A DNA stretch of 64,000 nt. It comes from Microtetraspora sp. NBRC 16547. Lineage in GTDB: Bacteria > Actinomycetota > Actinomycetes > Streptosporangiales > Streptosporangiaceae. Each line of letters opens with the position of its first letter. Position 1 is the first letter of the stretch. Positions 9,385 to 17,546 of this stretch are shown piece by piece. The translations under genes and the position numbers were made by a program. The DNA is taken from contig NZ_BSSE01000006.1 of the NCBI RefSeq assembly GCF_030268965.1, forward strand, positions 186,001 to 250,000, in the 5' to 3' direction. Under the pieces are notes generated by a model, which did no database searches, had not been told where the DNA came from, and saw only the letters and a program-made list of their open reading frames with translations.

Positions 9385-10622
9385 ACACGCGTGCCGGCCA
9401 GAGCGATTCGTACGGCACAGCACAGGCCATGGCTACGCGGCGGTCGAACGACCCGCAGCCGCCCGATCCCATGGTCTCCCCGGACCTGGTCGAGGCCGTC
9501 CGTGTACGGCTCGCCCGCTCGGGGCTGGAGCCGACGGCGGCCCGGGTGGCGAGCGCGCTCCGCGCCGAGCGGGCGGTGCTCGGGGACGCCGAGGTGCTGG
9601 CCATCGCGCGCACCCTGCGCGCCGATCTCATCGGTGCGGGGCCGCTCGAAGGGCTCCTCGCCGAGCCTGATGTCACGGATGTGCTGGTCAACGGCGCGCG
9701 AGAAGTGTGGATCGACGACGGCCGCGGCCTCAGGCGCGCCTCCGTCACCTTCTCCGGAGACGAGGAGGTCCGCCGCCTGGCCCAGCGGCTCGCCGCCGCG
9801 GCCGGTCGGCGTCTGGACGACGCCAGCCCGTACGTGGACGCGCGGCTGGCGGGAGGTGTCCGGCTGCACGCCGTGCTGCCACCGATCGCACCGGAGGGCA
9901 CCTGCATGTCGCTCCGACTCCCGTCCCGCCGCACGTTCACGCTCGAGGAGCTGGTCCCCGGCGTCGGAGCGGCGGCCCTGCGGGCGATCCTGGCTGCCCG
10001 GCTGGCCTTCCTCGTCACGGGAGGCACCGGCACGGGAAAGACCACCATGCTGGCGGCCCTGCTGTCCCTGGCGGACCCGGGTGAAAGGTTGCTGCTCGTC
10101 GAGGATTCCGCCGAACTGCGGCCCCGGCACCCCCATGTCGTCCGCCTGGAGACACGGCCGCCCAACCTCGAGGGCGCGGGTGGCGTGACACTCCGCGACC
10201 TCGTACGGCAGGCGCTGCGGATGCGGCCGGACCGCGTTGTGGTGGGCGAGGTCCGAGGTTCCGAGGTCATCGACCTGCTCGCCGCTCTCAACACGGGGCA
10301 CGACGGTGGCTGCGGGACGCTGCACGCCAACAACGCGGCCGACGTGCCCGCGCGGTTGGAGGCCCTCGCCTGCGCGGCCGGGCTCTCCAGGGAGGCGGTG
10401 CACAGCCAGCTCGCGGCCGCGCTCGACGTGGTCGTCCATCTCGTCCGCGATCCCGGGGGAGGGCGGCGCAGGGTGGCTGAGATCTGCCTCCTGGAACGCG
10501 GCTCCTCCGGTCTGGTGACCGCCGTTCCGGCCCTGACCTTCGGCCCCGACGGCGACGTGACCTCCGGTCCCGCAGCCGCTGTGCTCGCGGCCCGATGCCC
10601 GGAGGTCCCGTGGTCGCCATAG
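9381..10622 (+). CDS. TadA/CpaF-family secretion ATPase
   Basis: A 413-aa hexameric traffic ATPase expected to power assembly or retraction of Flp/Tad-type pili at the inner face of the membrane. The Walker A motif is FLVTGGTGTGKTTMLAALL near residue 215; the Walker B region is RPDRVVVGEVRGSEVIDLL, and the His-containing CGTLHANNAADVPARLEAL follows. The N-terminal domain precedes LEGLLAEPDVTDVLVNGA, typical of CpaF. The GTG start overlaps the stop of the CpaE-like gene (GTGA), so they are coupled. The C-terminus overlaps the start of the TadB-like gene. Confidence 0.93.
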   Translation: MNTRAGQSDSYGTAQAMATRRSNDPQPPDPMVSPDLVEAVRVRLARSGLEPTAARVASALRAERAVLGDAEVLAIARTLRADLIGAGPLEGLLAEPDVTDVLVNGAREVWIDDGRGLRRASVTFSGDEEVRRLAQRLAAAAGRRLDDASPYVDARLAGGVRLHAVLPPIAPEGTCMSLRLPSRRTFTLEELVPGVGAAALRAILAARLAFLVTGGTGTGKTTMLAALLSLADPGERLLLVEDSAELRPRHPHVVRLETRPPNLEGAGGVTLRDLVRQALRMRPDRVVVGEVRGSEVIDLLAALNTGHDGGCGTLHANNAADVPARLEALACAAGLSREAVHSQLAAALDVVVHLVRDPGGGRRRVAEICLLERGSSGLVTAVPALTFGPDGDVTSGPAAAVLAARCPEVPWSP

Positions 10623-11320
10623 CCGTAGTGGCCGCCGCGCTCGCGGCGTGGGTTTGGGCCGGCCCAGGAGCCGCCACGGCACGCGTGGTCGGACTCACCG
10701 GCACCCGGAGACGCACGCCGCGACGCCGCATGACCGCACTGCTCGATCGCCCCCGCCCGGAACGCCAGGCCGCGGCATGGCGTGCGCTCTCCATCGAGGT
10801 CTGCCAGGGCGTGGTGGCCGAGCTCGCCGCCGGTTGTACGCCGGGTGACGCGCTGTCGCGTGCCGTCTCCGCGGTCACCCCGCCAGATGCGGAGGTGCTC
10901 CGACCGGTCGCCGCCGTGGCCAGGGACGGGGGTGACGTCGCCGCCGCCCTGCTCCGTGCCGCCCCACCTCGGGGTGGAGACGGGCTCACACGTCTCGCAG
11001 TCTGCTGGCGGGTGAGCATGGCCGCGGGCGGCGGCCTGGCCGCGCTTGTCGAGCGTCTGGGCGGCTCGCTGCGCGAGGCGGAGGCGCACAGGCAGGAGCT
11101 CACCGCCCAGCTCGCCGGCCCTCGGGCTACGGCGCGTCTGCTCGCGGTCCTGCCCGCGCTCGGCCTGCTGATGGCCGCCGGACTCGGCATGAGCCCGCTG
11201 TCGTTCCTGTTCGGCGAACCCGCCGGGATCGCATGCCTGATCATGGGTCTTCTCTTGGACGGCGTGGGCGTCTGGTGGACGAACCGCCTCGTCATCCGCG
11301 CCGCGCAGTCCGCGTCATGA
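10610..11320 (+). CDS. TadB-like type II secretion F-domain membrane protein
   Basis: A 236-aa integral membrane platform protein of the GspF/TadB family. It starts with a hydrophobic helix (VVAIAVVAAALAAWVWAGP) and ends with two more (about 175-220); the cytoplasmic middle contains EVCQGVVAELAAGCTPGDAL. I favour the GTG at 10610 because GGAGG lies 4 nt upstream; an ATG at 10595 is possible. Either start is inside the end of the TadA gene. The stop codon lies in a 23-bp tandem duplication. Together with the next gene it should form the inner-membrane platform. Confidence 0.8.
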   Translation: MVAIAVVAAALAAWVWAGPGAATARVVGLTGTRRRTPRRRMTALLDRPRPERQAAAWRALSIEVCQGVVAELAAGCTPGDALSRAVSAVTPPDAEVLRPVAAVARDGGDVAAALLRAAPPRGGDGLTRLAVCWRVSMAAGGGLAALVERLGGSLREAEAHRQELTAQLAGPRATARLLAVLPALGLLMAAGLGMSPLSFLFGEPAGIACLIMGLLLDGVGVWWTNRLVIRAAQSAS

Positions 11321-11350
11321 GGACGACACAGTCCGCGTCATGAGGACGAC
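11306..11350. repeat. Tandem 23-bp duplication across the tadB-like stop codon
   Basis: The 22 bases at 11306-11327 recur exactly at 11329-11350 (period 23). The first copy contains the TGA stop of the TadB-like gene, so the second copy is a non-coding duplicate between the two F-domain genes. Confidence 0.9.
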
Positions 11351-11371
11351 GACGGGAAGGGAGGCCGGCCC

Positions 11372-12277
11372 ATGATGGCGATGATCGCTGTCGTCCTTGC
11401 CGTGGGGGCCGTGGTGGCCTGGCCCGCTCGTGTCTCCCCGTCTGATCGGCTGCGCGCGGTTTCCGGTTTCGGCCCACCCGGAAAGTCGCGGCGTGGAGTC
11501 GAACGGGCTGCTGGGCCGGGCTCGCTCCGAGGTCCTGGGGCAGGGTCTGGGCCGAGCGCCGGTTGGGGGGCTGTTCAGGGAGACGACGACGGAACCATCG
11601 CCGATGTGGAGGGGCCCGCGGGCGCACGCGCTCTCAGGGGGCGCGGGCGAGCGGGCGCTGGAGAGGAAGTGCCGGCGATTCGGCTCCAGGGCCTCGCCGT
11701 CGCCGCTCCAGCGGGGGTCCTCGCCTTCCTCGTGTTGGGTGGGGTCCTGGGTGCTGTCGCGGGTGTACTGGTCGTCGCCGGCATCTGGGTGGTCGTTCAG
11801 CGGCGGGAACCCGCCGAGATTCGGCGCCGTCGCGAGCGCGTGACGGCGGATCTTCCGTTCGCCGTGGATCTCATGGTCGCCTGTCTGCGTGCTGGACAGC
11901 CGGTGAGCGGAGCGGTCGACATGGTGGCGGAAGCCATCGGCGGTCCGTTGGGGGAGCGGCTCTCCTGGGTGGGAGGCCAGATACGGCTGGGGGCGGATCC
12001 AGAGTCGGCATGGGGTGCCCTCGCGCAGGATCCGCCGCTGACCTCGCTCGCTCGGGCCATGATCAGAGCGACCCGACGCGGAGCGCCGGTCGCCGAGGTG
12101 CTCACCAGGCTGGCTGATGACGCTCGCCAGGCCGCTCGCGCGTCCTCATCGGCGGCTGCGCGGAAGGCCGGGGTTCAGGCCGTGGCCCCGCTTGGATTGT
12201 GCTTTCTGCCTGCATTCGTCTTTCTTGGGATCATTCCCGTGGTCGCAGGGCTTGCCGGGCAGGTCCTCCTGCCGTGA
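11372..12277 (+). CDS. TadC-like type II secretion F-domain membrane protein
   Basis: A 301-aa membrane protein of the GspF/TadC family. One N-terminal helix (MIAVVLAVGAVVAWPA) is followed by a low-complexity Gly/Arg-rich stretch (about residues 30-105), a hydrophobic pair (AAPAGVLAFLVLGGVLGAVA onward), the F domain (TADLPFAVDLMVACLRAGQP) and a C-terminal helix (PAFVFLGIIPVVAGLAGQVL). GGGAGG precedes the ATG at 11372. The low-complexity stretch is unlike the compact family core and may be an expanded linker. It should pair with the TadB-like protein. Confidence 0.82.
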   Translation: MMAMIAVVLAVGAVVAWPARVSPSDRLRAVSGFGPPGKSRRGVERAAGPGSLRGPGAGSGPSAGWGAVQGDDDGTIADVEGPAGARALRGRGRAGAGEEVPAIRLQGLAVAAPAGVLAFLVLGGVLGAVAGVLVVAGIWVVVQRREPAEIRRRRERVTADLPFAVDLMVACLRAGQPVSGAVDMVAEAIGGPLGERLSWVGGQIRLGADPESAWGALAQDPPLTSLARAMIRATRRGAPVAEVLTRLADDARQAARASSSAAARKAGVQAVAPLGLCFLPAFVFLGIIPVVAGLAGQVLLP

Positions 12278-12398
12278 CCTCGCGGCCTACTCTCCCTCCA
12301 TGCGTGGCCGGGGGCGGATAGTCCTCTCCGACCGTTTTTACGGTTTTTCTCCAACGGTCGTTCTCTTCCTCTGGCCGTTTCCTCCGTTGGCAGGCCTG

Positions 12399-12450
12399 CT
12401 CCTCCTCTGCCTGTTCCTCTGCCTCCTCCTCTGCCTCCTCCTCTGGCAGG
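12399..12450. repeat. CTCCTCTGC polypyrimidine repeat
   Basis: Repeated CTCCTCTGCCT units on the plus strand make a strongly strand-asymmetric C/T tract just after tadC. It could slip during replication or form unusual DNA structure; no function is evident. Confidence 0.7.
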
Positions 12451-12598
12451 GACCTTTCGCGGCCGTTCTTCGTCTCTGGGTCTTCGCTCCCGTCCCCGGC
12501 TGGACCTCCTCTGGTCACTCGGCGAGAGCGTGGGCGACGACGCCTGGCCTGGTAACGGGTTGGACGGTGCTCTCACGGTGCTCTCGGTGATTCGGGGC

Positions 12599-12739
12599 TG
12601 TGGACAACTCTCTCCACGCCTGTGGATAACCAGGGGTCTCTTGGGGCGAGATCACAGGCGACAGATACCGGTGTAGGTGCCGCTCATCCACAGTGAATCG
12701 GATATCCACAACAGGCCGCGAGACGGATTCTTATCCCCA
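12599..12739. promoter_or_regulatory. Cluster of five DnaA-box-like nonamers
   Basis: Sites: TGTGGACAA at 12599-12607 (reverse complement of TTGTCCACA, the streptomycete DnaA box), TGTGGATAA at 12621-12629 (reverse complement of TTATCCACA), TCATCCACA at 12684-12692, ATATCCACA at 12702-12710 and TTATCCCCA at 12731-12739. Two are perfect and three have one or two changes. No dnaA, dnaN or gyr gene is near, so this is not evidently the chromosomal origin. Confidence 0.45.
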
Positions 12740-12830
12740 GAATCGGATTCGGGACCGGGGAGCGGAAGCTCGATCGCAGAACCTGGGTGCATCCACGGAA
12801 GGGCCGTGGGTGATCCGATCAGGGGGATCG

Positions 12831-13145
12831 ATGCGCAAATGGATCGGCAAACTCGGCAAAGCCGCCGGGCTGACGCGACAGGCGTTCTCGGCATTTCTGC
12901 GAGCAGGCGCACGTCTCTGGCGCGAGACGTCCGGTGGACTGCGGTCCCGTGCCCGCTCCGCAGCCGTCCAGTGGACATTGATCGCCCGCACGAGGGCCGA
13001 AGCGGGAATGTCGACCGCTGAATACGCAGTGGGCACGATCGCCGCATGCGCGTTCGCCGGCCTGCTCTTCAAGATTGTCACCAGTGGTGAGGTCAGAGGA
13101 ATGATGACAGCCCTGATCCAGAAGGCTCTCAAGCTGGCCGGGTGA
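12831..13145 (+). CDS. DUF4244 Flp-like prepilin
   Basis: A 104-aa protein with a long basic leader (about 60 residues) and a class-IV prepilin cleavage site, AEAG|MSTAEYAVGTIAA, with Glu at +5 after cleavage followed by a hydrophobic helix. The mature part would be only about 45 residues, like Flp pilins. The leader is far longer than in typical Flp prepilins, as seen in other actinobacterial DUF4244 proteins. The ATG at 12831 has AGGGGG upstream. It is probably the major pilin of this Tad locus. A prepilin peptidase gene is not visible in the window. Confidence 0.85.
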   Translation: MRKWIGKLGKAAGLTRQAFSAFLRAGARLWRETSGGLRSRARSAAVQWTLIARTRAEAGMSTAEYAVGTIAACAFAGLLFKIVTSGEVRGMMTALIQKALKLAG

Positions 13146-13426
13146 CGCCGCGAGGACGGCCGTCCAGAACCGCAGGATCGGAAGCGCGAGCGGCGCCCTC
13201 CGGGCGTCCCGAAGAACCCCGAACGGCCTTCCGAGGGGAACCCGAACAGCCTGAGCGAATCCGGGAGGAGCCCTCTCGGAAACTCCTGAAAGGGCGTCGT
13301 GGGGGAAGCCGGGAAAGCGTCGTGAGGGAAGTCGTGAGGGACGTGGTGAGGGAAGTTGTGAGGCGCATGGGAGAGGGCGTCGCGAGAAAACCGAACGGCG
13401 TCGTGAGGAACCTTGAAGCGCAATGA
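13142..13426 (+). CDS. Putative translationally coupled 94-aa ORF of unknown function
   Basis: An open frame from a GTG that overlaps the prepilin stop (GTGA) to a TGA at 13424-13426, which sits directly before the AGGAGG ribosome binding site of the next gene. The product is rich in Arg, Glu and Pro and has a repeated helix REVVREVVRDVVREVVRR (DNA: four GTGAGGGA-type repeats). Third-position GC, roughly two thirds by eye, is lower than in neighbouring genes, which argues against a long-standing coding function. No family is recognised. It may be a real small gene, or a repeat-bearing spacer that happens to be open. Confidence 0.35.
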   Translation: MTPRGRPSRTAGSEARAAPSGRPEEPRTAFRGEPEQPERIREEPSRKLLKGRRGGSRESVVREVVRDVVREVVRRMGEGVARKPNGVVRNLEAQ

Positions 13427-13435
13427 GGAGGCATC

Positions 13436-14083
13436 GTGGGACAGCCAAGCGCCGATTCGGCCAAGCGTGGTGTTGGCGCGACGTTCGAAGATGTTCACCA
13501 GGGGCGCTGGAAAGCCGTGCCGGGCGTGGGGCCTGTCCTTGGCGTGGTGGCTGCCCCCGGCGTGGTGGCTGTCTCTGGCGTGACGGCTACCTCTGGCCTG
13601 ATGGCCGCCCCTGGCTTGGTGAAGGTTCGTAGCACACGACCTAAGCGCTCTTCTCCAGATCTGCCGCTGCCCTGGGATTCGCGGCCTCAGCGGCCGCGGC
13701 GGAGTGATCGAGGTTCAGTCACTGCCGAGGCGGCCGTGGGGTTGCCGGCGTTGGTCGCGGTCCTTGGCGCCGCTCTGTGGGCCGTGGCTCTCGTCGGTGC
13801 TCAACTGGCGTGTGTGGACGCGGCGAGGGCGGGAGCCAGGGCCGCGGCTCGAGGCGAGCCCGCCGAGGAGGTGCGCGCGGCGGCGGCACTTTCGGCACCC
13901 CGAGGTGCGGGAATCACGGTCTCGATCGCGGGCGAGATGGCCCGCGTGACGATCTCCGTGGAGGTCCGGCCGAACTGGGGGCCGATGCTTCCGCCCGTCC
14001 ACGTTGAGGCATCCGCCAGCGCTGCCACCGAGCCTGGCGTGATCGACCTTTCCGGTCGGAGCCCTGAGGACGGTGTGCCGTGA
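13436..14083 (+). CDS. TadE-like minor pilin with repeat-rich N-terminal extension
   Basis: A 215-aa TadE-family pseudopilin. The prepilin-like site DRG|SVTAEAAVGLPALVAVLG begins near residue 90 and is followed by a membrane helix and a small extracytoplasmic domain (residues 120-215) with ACVDAARAGARAAARGE. The first 90 residues are unusual: five short repeats of the type VVAAPG/VVAVSG/VTATSG/LMAAPG precede a basic segment. The GTG at 13436 has AGGAGG 5 nt upstream, supporting this long form. The stop overlaps the next start (GTGA). It is a likely minor pilin of the Tad system. Confidence 0.8.
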   Translation: MGQPSADSAKRGVGATFEDVHQGRWKAVPGVGPVLGVVAAPGVVAVSGVTATSGLMAAPGLVKVRSTRPKRSSPDLPLPWDSRPQRPRRSDRGSVTAEAAVGLPALVAVLGAALWAVALVGAQLACVDAARAGARAAARGEPAEEVRAAAALSAPRGAGITVSIAGEMARVTISVEVRPNWGPMLPPVHVEASASAATEPGVIDLSGRSPEDGVP

Positions 14084-14667
14084 TTCGCCGACGCGGACTT
14101 AGGGATGGTGGGGTGGGCGACCTGATGGCCGGACTGATGGGTAGGCCGGCGGCCGGACCCACGGGCGAGCCGGTGGCTGGACTGACAGGCGGACCTGGGG
14201 GTGGGGCGGGCGGCGTGACGGCCGGACTGATGGGTAGGCCGGCGGGCGGACTGACGGCTGGGCCGACGCACGGCGCGATGACGGGGTCGACGGGTGGTGG
14301 GAAATCGCGAGAATCGCGGGAGAGGGGGTCCGCCACGATCTGGATGGTCACGCTCATGGCCGTGGTGTGGATCGTCGCGCTGGTCATACTCCAGATCGGA
14401 GCGGCGAGAGTGGCGCGCCATCGGGCGCAGAGCGCGGCTGATCTCAGCGCCCTGGCAGCGGCGGCGCGTGCCTTCTCCGCGCCCACAGGGGCCTGTGGGC
14501 GTGCTGGTGCCGTGGCGGCGGCCAACGGCGCGCGCATGGACTCCTGCGCCCTCTCTGACGGCATCGTGGCCGTCTCCGTGTCCGTTCCGGTGCCGCGTGT
14601 CCTGCCCTTCGCGGGCATCGGTACGGCGACCGCTCTCGCCCGCGCTGGACCCGTCACGACACCCTGA
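14080..14667 (+). CDS. Second TadE-like pseudopilin (helicase/secretion neighbourhood, Rv3654c-type)
   Basis: A 195-aa secreted or membrane-anchored protein. The prepilin-like segment ERG|SATIWMVTLMAVVWIVALV begins near residue 80, followed by ARVARHRAQSAADLSALAAAA, diagnostic of the small TadE-like protein next to the helicase in mycobacteria and streptomycetes. Cysteines at GACGRAG and DSCALSD may form a disulfide. The first 80 residues are a Gly/Pro-rich extension with two copies of AGLMGRPA. The start overlaps the preceding stop. The gene converges on the helicase gene with a 24-bp gap. Confidence 0.8.
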   Translation: MIRRRGLRDGGVGDLMAGLMGRPAAGPTGEPVAGLTGGPGGGAGGVTAGLMGRPAGGLTAGPTHGAMTGSTGGGKSRESRERGSATIWMVTLMAVVWIVALVILQIGAARVARHRAQSAADLSALAAAARAFSAPTGACGRAGAVAAANGARMDSCALSDGIVAVSVSVPVPRVLPFAGIGTATALARAGPVTTP

Positions 14668-14691
14668 CCGCCGGAGGCGATCGGGCGGGTG

Positions 14692-17004
14692 TCACGTACC
14701 GAGGAGGATGCCGAGCAGGCGGAGAGCTCCGGCCTTGTCGAGGGGCTCGTTGCCGTTGCCGCACTTGGGGGACTGGATGCACGACGGGCAGCCCTGCTCG
14801 CATTCACAGGCGGCGATGGCCTCCCGGGTCGCGGAGAGCCAGTCCGTGGCACGGGCGAAGCCCCGTTCGGCGAAGCCCGCCCCGCCGTCGTGGCCGTCGT
14901 AGACGAAGACCGTGAGCAGACCCGTGTCCTGGTGAAGCCGGGTGGAGACGCCGCCGATGTCCCATCGATCGCATGTGGCGAACAGGGGGAGCAGGCCGAT
15001 GGAAGCGTGTTCGGCGGCATGAGCCGCACCGCCGAGGTCCACCGGCTTGCCGTCGGTGTCCGCCATCAGCGGCGCGAGCGCGGAGTCGGGCAGGGTCCAC
15101 CAGACCGCCCGGGTGTGCAGTGTCCGGGGTGGCAGGTCCAGCGGTTCCTCGCCGAGGGACTCGCCGGTCTGGGTCCGCCGCTTGATGTACGAGACGACCT
15201 GCTGGGTCACCTCCACGGAGCCGAAATGCAGTTCGCCCGGGCCGAAAGGGCGCATCCGGATCGACTCGGCCACCCGGATGTCCGTGATGTCCCGCGCGTA
15301 CGTGGAGTAGTCGGGTTCGGCCGCCGTGACCAGGGCGACATCGGAGTCGAGATCGAGCAGGTCCACGACGAAGGTCTCGCCCTGGTGGAGGTAGACCGCT
15401 CCCGGATGGACGGACATGTGGGCGGACGGCTCGTCCACAGTGCCGAGGAGCCGCCCGGTGTCGGTTTCCACGACCTGGATCGGGGCGCCTCCAGAGCCGC
15501 GGATGTCGGCCAGGTCGCAGGCGCGTTCCCGGCTGGTCCAGAACCAGCCCGTGGCGCGCTTGCGCAGCATCCCGCGGTCCACGAGATCGTCGAGGACGTC
15601 TGCCGCGGCCGGCCCGAAGACCTCCAGGTCCGATTCCGTCAGCGGGATCTCCGCGGCGGCCGCGCAGAGGTGGGGCGCCAGCACGTACGGATTGTCCGGA
15701 TCGAGCACGATCGCCTCCACCGGCCGGCCGAACAGCGCCTCCGGGTGGTGGACGAGGTAGGTGTCCAGCGGATCGTCCCGGGCCACGAGCACGGCGAGGG
15801 CGTCCTGACCTGCCCGCCCGGCCCGCCCGGCCTGCTGCCAGAGCGAGGCCCGGGTGCCCGGCCAGCCCGCGATGAGGACGGCGTCCAGCCCGGACACATC
15901 GACGCCGAGCTCCAGGGCGTTGGTGGTGGCCAGGCCCATCAGCGAGCCGGACCGCAGCGCCTTCTCCAGCGCCCGCCTGTCCTCGGACAGGAAACCCGCC
16001 CGGTAGGCCGCCACCTGGGCCGGCAGGTCGGGGGAGACCTCCTCCAGGTTCCTCCGCGCGGCGAGCGCGACGGTCTCGGCGGCGCGACGGGACCGGACGA
16101 AGGCCAGCGTTCGCACTCCTTCGACGATGAGGTCGGAGAGCAGGTCGGCTGTCTCTACGGTGGCGGTGCGCCGGATCGGCGCGCCGTTCTCGCCCCGCAG
16201 GTCCGTCAGGGGCGGCTCCCAGAGCGCGAAGGTGGCGGGACCCCGGGGAGAGGCGTCCACGGTCACCTCGGCCATTTCAAGGCCCGTCAGGCGGCTTGCC
16301 GCCAGGGCGGGCTCGCTCGCGGTGGCCGACGCCAGCAGGAAGGTGGGGCGGGAGCCGTACTTCCCGCAGATCCGGCGCAGGCGGCGCAGGATCTGGGCGA
16401 CGTGCGAGCCGAAGACGCCGCGGTAACCGTGGCATTCGTCGACGATCACCAGGCGCAGCCGCCGCCAGAAGGAGGACCACCGGGCATGTCCCGGGAGCAT
16501 CGACCGGTGCAGCATGTCCGGGTTCGTCAGGACGTAGTTGGCGTGCTGCCGCACCCAGGGACGTTCCTCCGCGGGAGTGTCGCCGTCGAAGGTGGCCGCT
16601 CTGACCTGGGCCAGCCGCAGCGCCCTCACCGCCCGGAGTTGGTCTGCGGCGAGCGCCTTCGTGGGGGTCAGGTAAAGCACCGTGCCACCAGCCAGGACGT
16701 CGGTCACGGCCGGGAGCAGGTACGCCAGGGACTTTCCCGAGGCGGTGCCAGTGGCAATGATCACGTTTTGGCCACGTCGGACGTGATCGGCGGTCTCAAG
16801 CTGGTGTTGCCAAAGGCCCGATATGCCCTGGTTCTCCAATCGGCTCACCAACACCTCCGGGGCCCACTCCGGCCACCGGGCCTGGCCCGCCTGACGTGCT
16901 GGAACGTGCTCGACATGGGTGACCCGCCCGCTGCGCGACGGCGCCGAGAGCAGTCGCGCCAGGAGAGGGCCTGTCCGACATGAAGGTGAGGTAGACGAAG
17001 TCAC
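14692..17004 (-). CDS. DEAH/DECH-box helicase of the MrfA/YprA family with DUF1998-type zinc cluster
   Basis: A 770-aa superfamily 2 helicase. Motif I is VIIATGTASGKSLAYLLPAV, motif II is DECH (LVIVDECHGYRGVFGSH), and motif VI is in GWPGTRASLWQQAGRAGRAG. The C-terminal cysteine cluster CECEQGCPSCIQSPKCG matches the zinc-binding DUF1998 region. B. subtilis MrfA of this family excises mitomycin adducts; the mycobacterial homologue is Rv3649. The GTG start at 17004 has only a weak ribosome binding site (GGA). It diverges from bldG, an arrangement also found in Streptomyces coelicolor. Its DNA-repair role is known for the family and inferred here. Confidence 0.92.
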   Translation of the reverse strand: MTSSTSPSCRTGPLLARLLSAPSRSGRVTHVEHVPARQAGQARWPEWAPEVLVSRLENQGISGLWQHQLETADHVRRGQNVIIATGTASGKSLAYLLPAVTDVLAGGTVLYLTPTKALAADQLRAVRALRLAQVRAATFDGDTPAEERPWVRQHANYVLTNPDMLHRSMLPGHARWSSFWRRLRLVIVDECHGYRGVFGSHVAQILRRLRRICGKYGSRPTFLLASATASEPALAASRLTGLEMAEVTVDASPRGPATFALWEPPLTDLRGENGAPIRRTATVETADLLSDLIVEGVRTLAFVRSRRAAETVALAARRNLEEVSPDLPAQVAAYRAGFLSEDRRALEKALRSGSLMGLATTNALELGVDVSGLDAVLIAGWPGTRASLWQQAGRAGRAGQDALAVLVARDDPLDTYLVHHPEALFGRPVEAIVLDPDNPYVLAPHLCAAAAEIPLTESDLEVFGPAAADVLDDLVDRGMLRKRATGWFWTSRERACDLADIRGSGGAPIQVVETDTGRLLGTVDEPSAHMSVHPGAVYLHQGETFVVDLLDLDSDVALVTAAEPDYSTYARDITDIRVAESIRMRPFGPGELHFGSVEVTQQVVSYIKRRTQTGESLGEEPLDLPPRTLHTRAVWWTLPDSALAPLMADTDGKPVDLGGAAHAAEHASIGLLPLFATCDRWDIGGVSTRLHQDTGLLTVFVYDGHDGGAGFAERGFARATDWLSATREAIAACECEQGCPSCIQSPKCGNGNEPLDKAGALRLLGILLGT

Positions 17005-17179
17005 TGGTTTCCACTATGGCATCTGTGGGGAGAGTCGCTCGGAGTCGGGATTTCGTATAGACACGGAGTCATAGCGTGGTTGAATGCCGCGCGTCGGGGT
17101 CGTTCTTCTGGGGCTTACCGAGCTTCCAGGATGCACGACCCCAATCGAGGACCTACGCATGCAAGGCGCTGGAGGATCT

Positions 17180-17530
17180 GTGGATCTGAAGTTGGACCAC
17201 CATTCCGAGGACAACCTCACCATCGTCGATGTAGAAGGTGAGATCGACGTCTACACCGCGCCCAGACTGCGTGAGCTGCTCATCGACCTGGTCAACAAGG
17301 GCAACTTCCGCCTCCTTGTCAACATGGAGAAGGTGGACTTCCTGGACTCGACCGGTCTCGGCGTGCTGGTCGGCGGTCTCAAGCGGGTGCGGGCGCACGA
17401 CGGCTCACTGGAGCTCGTCTGCACGCAGGAGCGCATCCTGAAGATCTTCCGGATCACCGGTCTCACCAAGGTCTTCGGGATCTACGCCTCGGTGGACGAG
17501 GCCAAGGAAGCCCACGGCCGAGACAAGTGA
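17180..17530 (+). CDS. bldG: BldG-type anti-anti-sigma factor (STAS domain)
   Basis: A 116-aa STAS-domain protein. [17 protein letters not shown] and [20 protein letters not shown] contain the phospho-acceptor serine (DST). The run [19 protein letters not shown] and [12 protein letters not shown] are close to S. coelicolor BldG, which is needed for aerial growth and antibiotic production. The GTG at 17180 is chosen because GGAGG lies 4 nt upstream; the frame is open from 17084. It is followed 16 bp later by an ATPase-like partner gene, as in Streptomyces. A TATAGA hexamer at 17056-17061 may be part of its promoter. Confidence 0.93.
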   Translation: MDLKLDHHSEDNLTIVDVEGEIDVYTAPRLRELLIDLVNKGNFRLLVNMEKVDFLDSTGLGVLVGGLKRVRAHDGSLELVCTQERILKIFRITGLTKVFGIYASVDEAKEAHGRDK

Positions 17531-17546
17531 CGGCCGAGGAGCCAGC

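Larger units (their letters stand above)
12278..12830. other. Non-coding gap in the Tad locus with polypyrimidine repeats and DnaA-box-like sites
   Basis: No convincing gene is seen. The stretch 12399-12450 is a run of CTCCTC/CTGCCT repeats. From 12590 the base composition changes, and five nonamers resembling DnaA boxes appear (listed separately). The gap separates tadC from the prepilin genes, so the downstream genes may have their own promoter here, but no clear -35/-10 pair stands out. Confidence 0.6.

Noticed and set aside
12117-12590. Protein gene covering the C/T repeat after tadC
   Set aside because: The product would be a Leu/Cys/Pro repeat from a polypyrimidine tract, and it overlaps the end of tadC.
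12599-12739. Chromosomal origin of replication
   Set aside because: DnaA-like boxes are too few, and dnaA, dnaN, recF and rpmH are absent.
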